Program-made: the position numbers and the translations under genes
In this document: positions 7,342 through 14,126 of the stretch, piece by piece
Numbering within the stretch: the stretch's first letter is position 1
Layout: every line of letters starts with the position of its first letter
The notes under the pieces: model-generated
The model's database searches: none
What the model was told of the DNA's origin: nothing
The model's input: the letters and a program-made list of their open reading frames with translations, nothing else
NCBI GenBank assembly: GCA_934232845.1
Contig: CAKQGD010000044.1
Location: forward strand, 1 to 14,863
DNA: 14,863 nt
Reading direction: 5' to 3'
From: an uncultured Oscillospiraceae bacterium
Lineage (GTDB): Bacteria; Bacillota; Clostridia; Oscillospirales; Ruminococcaceae

Positions 7342-7447
7342 GCGCAAGCAGGGAATAAAGGGTGGAAAAATATGGCAGCTCTCCAGCCGCATCTCTTTGC
7401 CGAAAGGGTTTGCTTTTTCTTCTGTTTCGTGGTAGACTTTCAAAAAC

Positions 7448-7477
7448 TTCACACAGCCGCCGACAACTGCTTATATT
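7448..7477 (+). promoter_or_regulatory. Candidate sigma-70-type promoter of the activator gene
   Basis: TTCACA (7448-7453) and TATATT (7472-7477), each one mismatch from consensus, are separated by 18 bp. Start would be near 7484. The long palindrome at 7473-7499 covers the -10 element and the start point, which would suit autorepression. Confidence 0.45.
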
Positions 7478-7499
7478 TTGAACACATGCTTCGAAATAT
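7473..7499. promoter_or_regulatory. Palindromic operator-like site upstream of the activator; carries the shared 15-bp motif
   Basis: ATATTTTGAA (7473-7482) and TTCGAAATAT (7490-7499) are inverted repeats with nine of ten positions matching around a 7-bp spacer. Within it, ATTTTGAACACATGC (7475-7489) recurs exactly, inverted, at 9549-9563 in front of the second operon. It is the best candidate for the activator's own binding site. It also overlaps the likely -10 region of the activator promoter. Confidence 0.6.
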
Positions 7500-7519
7500 G
7501 GCACAAGGAGGAGTTCACT

Positions 7520-9406
7520 ATGAATAAAATCGCGCTTTTATGGCCCAATCGAATCGATAACTACGACCGTCTTCGCCGCGGCGGTGTACAGGTCTTTGAA
7601 AATGTCGGCGTACTGACTGCCGCCTCGCTGACCAAGCAGCTGGTAAACGAAGGATTTCAGGCGTTTGTCTGCACGGGCGGCATCGAAAACGAGGTGCGGC
7701 GCGTGACAAATCTCCCGCTGTATGTCGTCACGTCAGGCTATATCGATATGCTCGAATCCTTCAAAAGTCTGGAGACCGATTATCACATTTCCGGAAAGCA
7801 GGTCGCTCTGCTGATCCACGAAAACAACTTTCTGCAAATGGAGCGCATCGCCCCCTACATCAAAAACTATGTAGAGCGTTTCACGTTCTCCCGCAGCGAT
7901 GAGATCCCCCGCCTGTTCCGGCAAATCATCCATCGCGGCTTTGACGCGGTCGTGACCGGACCGACGGGACTTACCTATGCCGAGCAGGAGGATATCCCCG
8001 CCTTTCCGATCTGCTACAGCGAGGAAACGGCGCTGGACGCCGTCAAGCAGGTCAGTTCGCTGATCGACCTGAGCCGCCGTGAAATCCTGCGGACCAAGCA
8101 GATCCAAGGCGCGATCGACGTCTCTCCCGACCCGATCCTCTCCACGGATTCCGAGGGTCTAGTCACACTTTGCAACCAGAAAGCGTGCGAGATCCTGCAT
8201 CTTTCGCAGGATCAGATCCTGGGGCACCCCATTGTAGAGGTCATGTCCGATCCGACATGGGAATCCGTTTACAAAGACGGTGTTGCGCAGCGCGGCGTTT
8301 TGACGAAGATCCATAAGGACAGCTACTTTTCCACCCGTCTTCCGATCCGTCAGGAGCAGCGCGTGATCGGCTCGGTCGGTACGCTTCAGGCCGTTGAGCA
8401 GATCCGCTCGTTAGAGACCAAGTTCCGCTCCCTCCAATCCCGCGGGCTGACCGCCAAGCACTTTTTCAGCGACATCGTTGGCACCAGTCCGCGTCTGCGC
8501 GAGGTCGTGGAGCAGGCCAAAATTTTTGCCGAAACGGACCTTACGATCCTTCTTGAGGGAGAGACCGGCACCGGCAAGGAGATCTTTGCGCAGAGCATCC
8601 ATAACGCCAGCTCCCGCAGGCACGGTCCGTTCGTTGCCATCAACTGCGCGGCGCTGACGGAGTCGCTGCTGGAAAGTGAGCTAATGGGCTACGAAGAAGG
8701 CTCCTTTACCGGTGCGAAAAAAGGCGGTAAGGCCGGTCTTTTTGAGCTTGCGCACAGCGGCACTCTCTTCCTCGACGAGATCAACCAAATGTCTCTGCCG
8801 CTGCAGAGCAAGCTGCTGCGCGTGATCCAGGAACGGACGGTCATGCGCATCGGCGGCGACCGCATGATCCCGATCAACGTGCGCATTATCGCCGCAGCCA
8901 ACGAGAAGCTGCAAAACAAGGTGAGCGCCGGACAATTCCGCAGCGACCTTTACTATCGCATCAACATCATGCACCTGACGCTGCCCGCTCTGCGGGACAG
9001 GCCGGAGGACATTCCTCTTCTCATCCGTTCCTTTGCCGGACACGACGCGGACCTGAATGAGACGGAGCAGTACCTTGCCAAGCTGTATAAGGAAGTCGAG
9101 CACTATACATGGCCCGGCAATATCCGCGAGCTGCAAAATTATGTCTGGCGAAGCACAGCCCTCCTCTCGCACGGCGTTTCTCTTACCTCGCGTTACTTTG
9201 ACGAGTATCATATGGAGGAATACCATGCGAAAAGCCCTGCTGCCGAACACGAACTCTGCGTGTCCATCGCGCCTATGGAGGACATGGAATGTGAGATCGT
9301 GGAAAAGCTGTTCCAGCGGTACGACGGGAACCAAAGCGAGGTCGCGCGCGTACTGAAGCTGAGCCGCAACACCGTCAGCAGCAAGCTCGGACGAAGAGGG
9401 ACCTGA
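7520..9406 (+). CDS. Sigma-54-dependent transcriptional activator with PrpR-type N-terminal sensor and PAS domain
   Basis: A 628-residue enhancer-binding protein that uses ATP to open sigma-54 promoters. Residues about 1-190 match the PrpR N-terminal sensor family, known in propionate regulators to sense a small organic acid (WPNRIDNYDR at 8-17, AVVTGPTG at 143-150). A PAS domain follows (about 195-290, SPDPILSTDSEGLVTLCN). The AAA+ domain (about 313-545) has Walker A GETGTGKE (347-354), the sigma-54 contact loop GSFTGA (394-399, a common variant of GAFTGA), Walker B GTLFLDE (414-420) and WPGNIRELQN (531-540). A Fis-type helix-turn-helix ends the protein (about 603-622). The start is the ATG at 7520, six nt after AAGGAGGAG (7505-7513). 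An upstream in-frame TTG at 7478 lies within the palindrome and is rejected. There is no receiver domain, so control is probably by a metabolite. It is placed between two sigma-54 operons and is the likely activator of both. Confidence 0.93.
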   Translation: MNKIALLWPNRIDNYDRLRRGGVQVFENVGVLTAASLTKQLVNEGFQAFVCTGGIENEVRRVTNLPLYVVTSGYIDMLESFKSLETDYHISGKQVALLIHENNFLQMERIAPYIKNYVERFTFSRSDEIPRLFRQIIHRGFDAVVTGPTGLTYAEQEDIPAFPICYSEETALDAVKQVSSLIDLSRREILRTKQIQGAIDVSPDPILSTDSEGLVTLCNQKACEILHLSQDQILGHPIVEVMSDPTWESVYKDGVAQRGVLTKIHKDSYFSTRLPIRQEQRVIGSVGTLQAVEQIRSLETKFRSLQSRGLTAKHFFSDIVGTSPRLREVVEQAKIFAETDLTILLEGETGTGKEIFAQSIHNASSRRHGPFVAINCAALTESLLESELMGYEEGSFTGAKKGGKAGLFELAHSGTLFLDEINQMSLPLQSKLLRVIQERTVMRIGGDRMIPINVRIIAAANEKLQNKVSAGQFRSDLYYRINIMHLTLPALRDRPEDIPLLIRSFAGHDADLNETEQYLAKLYKEVEHYTWPGNIRELQNYVWRSTALLSHGVSLTSRYFDEYHMEEYHAKSPAAEHELCVSIAPMEDMECEIVEKLFQRYDGNQSEVARVLKLSRNTVSSKLGRRGT

Positions 9407-9424
9407 GCATTTCCATAAGGATCG

Positions 9425-9486
9425 AAGATAAGCGAGAGAAAAAGCTTACAGCGCTATCCTTTTCCGCTTTTTCTCTCGCTTATCTT
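9425..9486 (+). terminator. Perfect 21-bp hairpin terminator after the activator gene
   Basis: Positions 9425-9445 pair without mismatch with 9466-9486 around a 20-nt loop, and TTATTTTT follows. It starts 18 nt after the activator stop. The stem is unusually long. It isolates the activator transcript from the sigma-54 promoter 150 bp downstream. Confidence 0.85.
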
Positions 9487-9548
9487 TTATTTTTCCCTCT
9501 CCGGCCGTTTCCTCCGCCGGTCCAGCATAAATGATGCTCAAAAACAAC

Positions 9549-9563
9549 GCATGTGTTCAAAAT
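9549..9563. promoter_or_regulatory. Candidate enhancer site for the TRAP operon (copy 2 of the shared 15-bp motif)
   Basis: GCATGTGTTCAAAAT is the exact reverse complement of 7475-7489. Its centre is about 104 bp upstream of the predicted sigma-54 start at 9660, a typical enhancer distance. The surrounding sequence is less palindromic than the first copy, so only one half-site may be strong. TCAAAAAC just before it (9538-9545) also occurs at 7440-7447, ahead of the first copy. Confidence 0.55.
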
Positions 9564-9593
9564 TGTCGCGCTCTTTTTTCTCTCTGGGGCTCT

Positions 9594-9608
9594 CTTTTCG
9601 ACGAAAAG
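9594..9608. promoter_or_regulatory. 15-bp palindrome between enhancer candidate and promoter
   Basis: CTTTTCG-A-CGAAAAG is a perfect inverted repeat with 7-bp arms, ending 25 bp before the -24 element. It could be a second protein-binding site. It is too compact and too early to be a useful terminator. Confidence 0.4.
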
Positions 9609-9633
9609 CACGGAAAAAGGAGCATTCCGGATT

Positions 9634-9648
9634 TGGCACAGGATTTGC
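9634..9648 (+). promoter_or_regulatory. Sigma-54 (-24/-12) promoter of the peptidase/TRAP operon
   Basis: TGGCAC (9634-9639), five bases (AGGAT), then TTGC (9645-9648) matches the consensus exactly. The expected start is near 9660, leaving a leader of about 43 nt before the peptidase ATG at 9703. It is of the same quality as the promoter of the leftward operon. Confidence 0.88.
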
Positions 9649-9670
9649 TTGCATATAGGCAAGTCCTTAA

Positions 9671-9706
9671 ATGACTGATTTGAAAGGAAGTGTACACCAT
9701 AAATGA
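9671..9706 (+). CDS. Possible 11-codon leader ORF overlapping the peptidase start
   Basis: An ATG at 9671 opens MTDLKGSVHHK and ends at TGA 9704-9706, overlapping the peptidase ATG at 9703 in the ATGA arrangement typical of translational coupling. The predicted transcript start (9660) leaves only 11 nt in front, with just a weak AGGCAAG as ribosome site. The peptidase's own AAAGGAAG (9683-9690) is 12 nt from its ATG, which is long, so coupling would make sense. It may equally be chance. Confidence 0.25.
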   Translation: MTDLKGSVHHK

Positions 9707-11067
9707 CAAGAAAAGAATTGTATGAGTATGTCGATGCACACGAGAACGAGTATATCGAACGCCTCAAGCCGCTCCTGCGCAAGCAGACGATCAGCTATAC
9801 CGCCTCGGTCGATACCATGATGGACTGCGCGCAGCTTCTGCTCTCTATGCTGGAAGCGGACGGCTTTACCTCCGCTATCTATCCGTCGGACGGCTTCCCT
9901 TACGTTTTCGGTGAAAAGCACTATGCCGACGACGCGCCCACGATCCTGATTTACGGCCATTATGATGTCATGCCGATCGAGCCGGTCGCCGCATGGAACA
10001 CAGAGCCCTTTGAGCCGACCATCGTCAACCGCAAGATCTACTGCCGCGGCGCCTCCGACGACAAGGGCCAGACGATGACCTATCTGCTCGGTTACGAAAC
10101 GTATCGTGACCTGTACGGCGAGGTCCCCGTGAATCTCAAGTTCATCTTCGACGGCGAGGAAGAGATCGGCAGCCCGCATCTGCCCAAGTTCGTTTCCGAG
10201 CACAAGGATATGCTCGAGGCCGACTTCCTTCTCTCCTCGGACTCCAAAATCCACGAATCGGGCCGTCCGGTCCTGTTCCTCGGCCTCAAGGGTATGTGCT
10301 CCGTCGACCTGACGGTAAAGGGCGGAGAAAAGGACCTGCACTCCATGTATGCTCCCGCCGTGCCGAGTCCCGTCTGGCGTCTCGTCACGCTTCTGAGCAC
10401 ACTCAAGGGCGAGGACGGCTTTGTAAAGCTCGACCACTTCTACGACGACGTTGCCCCGCTCACGCAGATGGACCTCGACGCCATCGACCGCATTCCCTTC
10501 GATGCGCAGACCATGCTCAACACGCTGAAGGTCACCTCTTTCCTGAACAACCGCACGGGCGACAACTTCTATTACAACTACATCTATGAGCCGACCTGCA
10601 ACATCGGTTACATCGGCGCCGGCTACGCCGACGGCGTAAAGGACGTCATTCCCAACTCCGCGACCTGCCGTCTCGATCTGAACCTCGTCCCCAATCAAAC
10701 GCCGGAGAAAACACTGCAGCTGCTGCGTGAGCATCTGGACAAGCGCGGCTATGAGGACGTTACCATCACGCCCTGCAGCATGATGACCCCCTACCGCACG
10801 CCGCTCGATTCCCCCTGCATGCCGCTGCTCTGTGCCGCCGTCCGCGAGGTCTGGGACAAAGAGCCCGTCATTCTTCCCGGCATCGGCGGCTTCGGCCCCA
10901 ATTCCAACTTCGTCGACCAGCTCGGCATTCCGAACATCTATATTCCCTACGGCGCGCTGGACAACAGCAATCACGCGCCGAACGAAAGCCTTGTCATCGA
11001 CGGCTATCTCAAGGGCATCAAGGTATTTGCGACCATTCTTGACAAGCTGTCCAAGGGTGAAAATTGA
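9703..11067 (+). CDS. M20 family metallopeptidase (dipeptidase/aminoacylase-like)
   Basis: A 454-residue cytosolic two-metal amidohydrolase of the M20 family (carnosinase-like, ArgE/DapE/dipeptidase relatives), which cuts dipeptides or N-acyl amino acids. Metal and catalytic residues are readable in order: H86 and D88 in GHYDVMP, D119 in RGASDDKGQ, E153 and E154 in GEEEIGS, D180 in LLSSDS, H213 in KDLHS from the dimerisation lid, and H424 in NSNHAPNE. The set appears complete, so it should be active. Length is normal. There is no signal peptide. It is the first gene of the rightward operon, 21 bp ahead of the TRAP small permease, suggesting that the TRAP cargo or a cytosolic derivative has an amide bond. 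The start is the ATG at 9703, with AAAGGAAG 12 nt upstream. Which amide it cuts is not evident. Confidence 0.9.
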   Translation: MTRKELYEYVDAHENEYIERLKPLLRKQTISYTASVDTMMDCAQLLLSMLEADGFTSAIYPSDGFPYVFGEKHYADDAPTILIYGHYDVMPIEPVAAWNTEPFEPTIVNRKIYCRGASDDKGQTMTYLLGYETYRDLYGEVPVNLKFIFDGEEEIGSPHLPKFVSEHKDMLEADFLLSSDSKIHESGRPVLFLGLKGMCSVDLTVKGGEKDLHSMYAPAVPSPVWRLVTLLSTLKGEDGFVKLDHFYDDVAPLTQMDLDAIDRIPFDAQTMLNTLKVTSFLNNRTGDNFYYNYIYEPTCNIGYIGAGYADGVKDVIPNSATCRLDLNLVPNQTPEKTLQLLREHLDKRGYEDVTITPCSMMTPYRTPLDSPCMPLLCAAVREVWDKEPVILPGIGGFGPNSNFVDQLGIPNIYIPYGALDNSNHAPNESLVIDGYLKGIKVFATILDKLSKGEN

Positions 11068-11088
11068 GCCAACGCAAAGGAGATTACT

Positions 11089-11568
11089 ATGGAATACTTA
11101 AAGAAAAAGCCGGAAGCCCTGTTCTGCGCTGTGCTGCTGGCGATCATGACCGTTTTAATGTCCGCAGAGGTCTTTTCCCGTTACCTTCTCGATAAGTCCA
11201 TCATCTGGGTCGAGGAGTGCGTCCGCTATATGTTCATCTGGACCATCTTCGTCGGCAGCGCCTCCTGTATCCCGCTCAAGTCCCACATCACGGTCGACCT
11301 TCTGACACAGGTCCTGCCCGAAAAGGTCTGCCACTGGATGGAATGCTTTACCACGCTTCTCTGGCTCGGCGTCTGTGGTTGGTTCTTCTATCTATCCGCC
11401 ACCTATACCATGACGGTCTTCCACCGCGGCGAGGTCTCCACCGCCATGCATGTCCCCATGTGGCTTATTTATCTGGCGATCCCTACTGGGTTTCTTCTGA
11501 TGATCCTTCGGCTGATCGGCCTGTTTTATCGAGAGTACCTCCGCAAAAAGCCGGAAGCTCTTGATTGA
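11089..11568 (+). CDS. dctQ: TRAP transporter small permease (DctQ family)
   Basis: A 159-residue membrane protein with four hydrophobic segments (about 10-30, 46-64, 88-106, 122-146), the normal size and topology of TRAP small permeases. Family marks are EVFSRYL (27-33), the W-x-EE segment WVEECVRYMFIW (40-51) and a HITVD element (66-70). It pairs with the large permease encoded 26 bp downstream to make a sodium-driven uptake system for organic acids. The start is the ATG at 11089 with an AAAGGAGA ribosome site. KKPEAL occurs near both ends of the protein (residues 6-11 and 153-158), reflecting a 14-bp repeat in the DNA. The symbol denotes the family only and does not imply C4-dicarboxylate as substrate. 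Confidence 0.9.
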   Translation: MEYLKKKPEALFCAVLLAIMTVLMSAEVFSRYLLDKSIIWVEECVRYMFIWTIFVGSASCIPLKSHITVDLLTQVLPEKVCHWMECFTTLLWLGVCGWFFYLSATYTMTVFHRGEVSTAMHVPMWLIYLAIPTGFLLMILRLIGLFYREYLRKKPEALD

Positions 11569-11594
11569 TGATCCCGTTATTTTAGGAGGTTTTT

Positions 11595-12887
11595 ATGGGA
11601 ACACTTGGTTTACTGGCAATCTTTCTGATCTGCATCCTGATCCATCTGCCGATGGCATTCAGCATTCTTCTGAGCAATCTCGTTCTGAGCGTTGACGGCG
11701 GATATTCCATTATGAGCAACGTTTCCGGCATCTTCACCGGATGCGACTCCTTTACCCTGCTGGCGATCCCGTTCTTCATGCTCGCCGGCAACATCATGTG
11801 CGAGGGCGGTATCGCCGACCGCATCATCAACTTCTGCGAATCCCTTGTCGGTCATCACACCGGCGGCTTCGGTCTGATCACGATCGTTGCCTGCTTCTTC
11901 TTCGCGGCTATCGCCGGTTCCGCTGTGGCTACGATCGCCGCCATCGGCGCGCTGATGATCCCGATGATGGTCAACCGCGGCTACAGCCGTGAATATGCCT
12001 CGGCGCTAGCCGCCTGCGCCTCCACCATGGGACCCATTGTCCCGCCCAGCGTACTGTTCATTCCGTTCTGCGTCATGGCCGGCAAATCGGTCAGCACGCT
12101 CTTCGCCGGCGGCCTGGTCCCCGGCGCTCTGATGGGCATCTGCATGGGCGTGATGAACTACTTGATTTGCAAGAAGGAAGGCTACGTCGGCACCGGAACT
12201 AGAAAGAGCGCGAAGGAGATCCTGCACTCCCTTAAGGACGGCTGGCTCTCCCTGCTGATGCCCGTCATTATTCTTGTGTGCATCTATGGCGGCATCTGCA
12301 CGCCCACCGAGGTCGCCGTTATTGCCTGCCTCTACAGTCTCTTCCTCGGTCTCGTTATTTACAAAGAGATCACCTTCAAGGACGTCGTCAAGATCTTTGT
12401 CGATACGGCGTCGAGCGCCGCCAGCGTTCTAATCATCGTTGGTCCTGCTCTCGTGTTCGGCCGCCTGCTCGCCATGGAGCGCGTTCCGCAGGCACTGACC
12501 GCATGGACGAACTCCGTGATCTCCTCCCGCGTGGTATTCCTGATCTTCATCAATCTGGTCCTGCTGGTCGTCGGTATGTTCATGGAAACGACCTCGGCTA
12601 TCCTTATCCTTACGCCGCTGTTCGTTCCCCTCGCCGCCAGCTATAACGTCAACACCTACCACTTCGGAATGATCATGATCATCAACCTCGCCATCGGTCT
12701 TTGCACGCCGCCCATGGGTCTGTGCGCATTCACCGGTGCGAAAATCGGCAACACCTCATTTGCCAGCATTTTCAAGTATTTGCTTCCGCTGATCCTTTCT
12801 CTTCTGGTCGCTCTGCTTCTGGTCACATTCGTCCCGCAGCTCACCTATTTCCTGCCGCATCTGCTCGGCATGAATATGGGCGCGTGA
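11595..12887 (+). CDS. dctM: TRAP transporter large permease (DctM family)
   Basis: A 430-residue polytopic membrane protein, the normal size for the ion-coupled large subunit of TRAP uptake systems. Recognisable family blocks are GNIMCEGGIADRI (65-77), the GSAVATIAAIG helix (108-118), the signature GPIVPPS (146-152), GGICTPTEVAV (232-242), GMFMETTSAILILTP (327-341) and the second inverted-repeat signature NLAIGLCTPPMG (364-375). The start ATG at 11595 follows AGGAGG (11584-11589) by five nt. The binding-protein gene follows 88 bp later, a wider gap than elsewhere in the operon. The symbol denotes the family, and the substrate is unknown. Confidence 0.94.
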   Translation: MGTLGLLAIFLICILIHLPMAFSILLSNLVLSVDGGYSIMSNVSGIFTGCDSFTLLAIPFFMLAGNIMCEGGIADRIINFCESLVGHHTGGFGLITIVACFFFAAIAGSAVATIAAIGALMIPMMVNRGYSREYASALAACASTMGPIVPPSVLFIPFCVMAGKSVSTLFAGGLVPGALMGICMGVMNYLICKKEGYVGTGTRKSAKEILHSLKDGWLSLLMPVIILVCIYGGICTPTEVAVIACLYSLFLGLVIYKEITFKDVVKIFVDTASSAASVLIIVGPALVFGRLLAMERVPQALTAWTNSVISSRVVFLIFINLVLLVVGMFMETTSAILILTPLFVPLAASYNVNTYHFGMIMIINLAIGLCTPPMGLCAFTGAKIGNTSFASIFKYLLPLILSLLVALLLVTFVPQLTYFLPHLLGMNMGA

Positions 12888-12975
12888 CCGTCCGCAGCCT
12901 ATTCCCTATTCCGTTCATACGCTGATCATGATCGTGTGGTCGGCCAATGATAATCAAACAAAAAGGAGAAACAAA

Positions 12976-14031
12976 ATGAAAAAGCTACTTGCTCTGTCTC
13001 TTGCTCTCGCACTTACCCTCAGCCTTATGGCGTGCGGTAAAAAGGACGAGCCGTCCAACCCCGGCTCGAACGACAGCAACGATCCCGCCACAAGCGCCCC
13101 CGAGTACACCATCCGCTATTCCCACGGCAACAGCGAAGGCAGCCTTGTTTACATGGTCGCCGAATACTTTGCCGACACGCTGGAGGAAAAGACCAATGGC
13201 CGCATCAAGGTCGATGTGTATCCCTCCGGTCAGCTTTCCAGCGGCGATGACGAGGCGATGACGAACCTCATGTCCGGTGCCTATGAGATGTCCCCCGCCG
13301 CCCCTTCCGCTCTGGCTAAGTACAGCAATATGCCCGAGTACAACATTCTCGACTTCCCCTATATGTTCGACGGCGTTGACGAGTCCCAGAAGGTCATCCA
13401 GAGCGACATGTGGAAGGACCTCGACGCGAAATTTGAAAAGACCACCGGCGTCCGTCCCCTCGTTTGGTACTCCACCGGCTCCAATGCCGTGGGCAACAGC
13501 AAGCATGCCATCACCACGCCCGATGATTTCAAGGGTCTGAAGCTCCGTTCCGCGCAGTCCGATTACTTTGTCAAGACCCTGAGCGCCATGGGCGCTTCCC
13601 CCATTGCGATGGCTTTCGGTGAAACCTTCTCCGCCGTGCAGCAGGGTACTGTGGACGGCATCATGACTCCCTTCGTCAACTTCTGGAAAGAGGGCTTCTA
13701 TGAGGTCACCAAATACGTTACCCAGCTTCAGTCCTCCGAGTTTTATCACTGCCTGATGGTCACCAGCGACTTCTACAACAGTCTTCCCGACGACCTCAAG
13801 GCCCAGTTCGATGAGACTGTTGCCATGACGCAGGAATATTCCATCGATCTCGGCAAGCAGTTTGAAAACGAGATCGTCCCCCAGAATCTGAAGGACCTGA
13901 ACGTCGAGCTTGTCCAGCTCACCCCCGAGCAGAAGGCCGTTTTTGCTGAAGCGACCGCTCCCGTCCGTGAGGAATTGAAGGATACCGTCGGCACTGACTT
14001 CTACAATTCCGTGGTCGATATGCTCGGCTGA
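12976..14031 (+). CDS. dctP: TRAP transporter substrate-binding lipoprotein (DctP family)
   Basis: A 351-residue extracytoplasmic solute receptor. The N-terminus is a lipoprotein signal peptide with lipobox LMAC, so the mature protein begins at C20 and is lipid-anchored. A Ser/Asn/Pro-rich linker runs to about residue 42. Family blocks are YPSGQL (82-87), the LKLRSAQSD segment with R191 at the position of the arginine that salt-bridges the carboxylate of the ligand in TRAP receptors, GETFSAVQQGTVDGI (215-229), and a final helical tail. A carboxylate ligand is therefore expected. The start is the ATG at 12976, preceded by AAAAGGAG (12961-12968). An upstream in-frame start at 12928 would place charged residues before the signal peptide and is rejected. 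Gene order here is small permease, large permease, then receptor, with the receptor last, whereas it is often first. Confidence 0.93.
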   Translation: MKKLLALSLALALTLSLMACGKKDEPSNPGSNDSNDPATSAPEYTIRYSHGNSEGSLVYMVAEYFADTLEEKTNGRIKVDVYPSGQLSSGDDEAMTNLMSGAYEMSPAAPSALAKYSNMPEYNILDFPYMFDGVDESQKVIQSDMWKDLDAKFEKTTGVRPLVWYSTGSNAVGNSKHAITTPDDFKGLKLRSAQSDYFVKTLSAMGASPIAMAFGETFSAVQQGTVDGIMTPFVNFWKEGFYEVTKYVTQLQSSEFYHCLMVTSDFYNSLPDDLKAQFDETVAMTQEYSIDLGKQFENEIVPQNLKDLNVELVQLTPEQKAVFAEATAPVREELKDTVGTDFYNSVVDMLG

Positions 14032-14074
14032 TCCGCCCTCTCTTTCCTGATCCTCAATACGCAGGACTAAGAAC

Positions 14075-14118
14075 AAAGGAATACAGCCGCAGGCTATTGC
14101 CTGCGGCTGTATTCCTTT
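14075..14118. terminator. Perfect 20-bp bidirectional hairpin terminator
   Basis: Positions 14075-14094 pair without mismatch with 14099-14118 around the four-base loop TATT. The stem ends in TTTT rightward and in AAA, read as TTT, leftward. It lies between the convergent TRAP receptor gene (stop 14031) and rpoN (stop 14127) and should end both transcripts. Confidence 0.88.
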
Positions 14119-14126
14119 TCAAGCAG

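Larger units (their letters stand above)
7120..7519. other. Divergent regulatory region (400 bp, no gene)
   Basis: This region separates the leftward dehydrogenase operon from the rightward activator gene. From left to right it holds the untranslated leader of the operon (7120-7173), a consensus sigma-54 promoter (7185-7199), an inverted repeat (7213-7235), a 10-bp direct repeat (7316-7341), a candidate sigma-70 promoter for the activator (7448-7477), a long palindrome (7473-7499), and the activator's ribosome site (7505-7513). Short reading frames here, for example 7225-7452 on the minus strand, show no family features and start without good ribosome sites. Confidence 0.7.

Noticed and set aside
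7225..7452. 75-codon minus-strand frame in the divergent intergenic region
   Set aside because: It has no good ribosome site, a GTG start and no recognisable domain, and it lies across regulatory repeats.
7499..7513. TGGCAC just before the activator start, a possible third sigma-54 promoter
   Set aside because: It is followed by AAGGAGGAG, the ribosome site, with no TTGC at the right distance, so only a -24 half is present.
12926..12954. GATAAT at 12949-12954 as a private promoter for the TRAP receptor gene
   Set aside because: There is no -35 element at 16-18 bp spacing, and the start would fall within the ribosome site.
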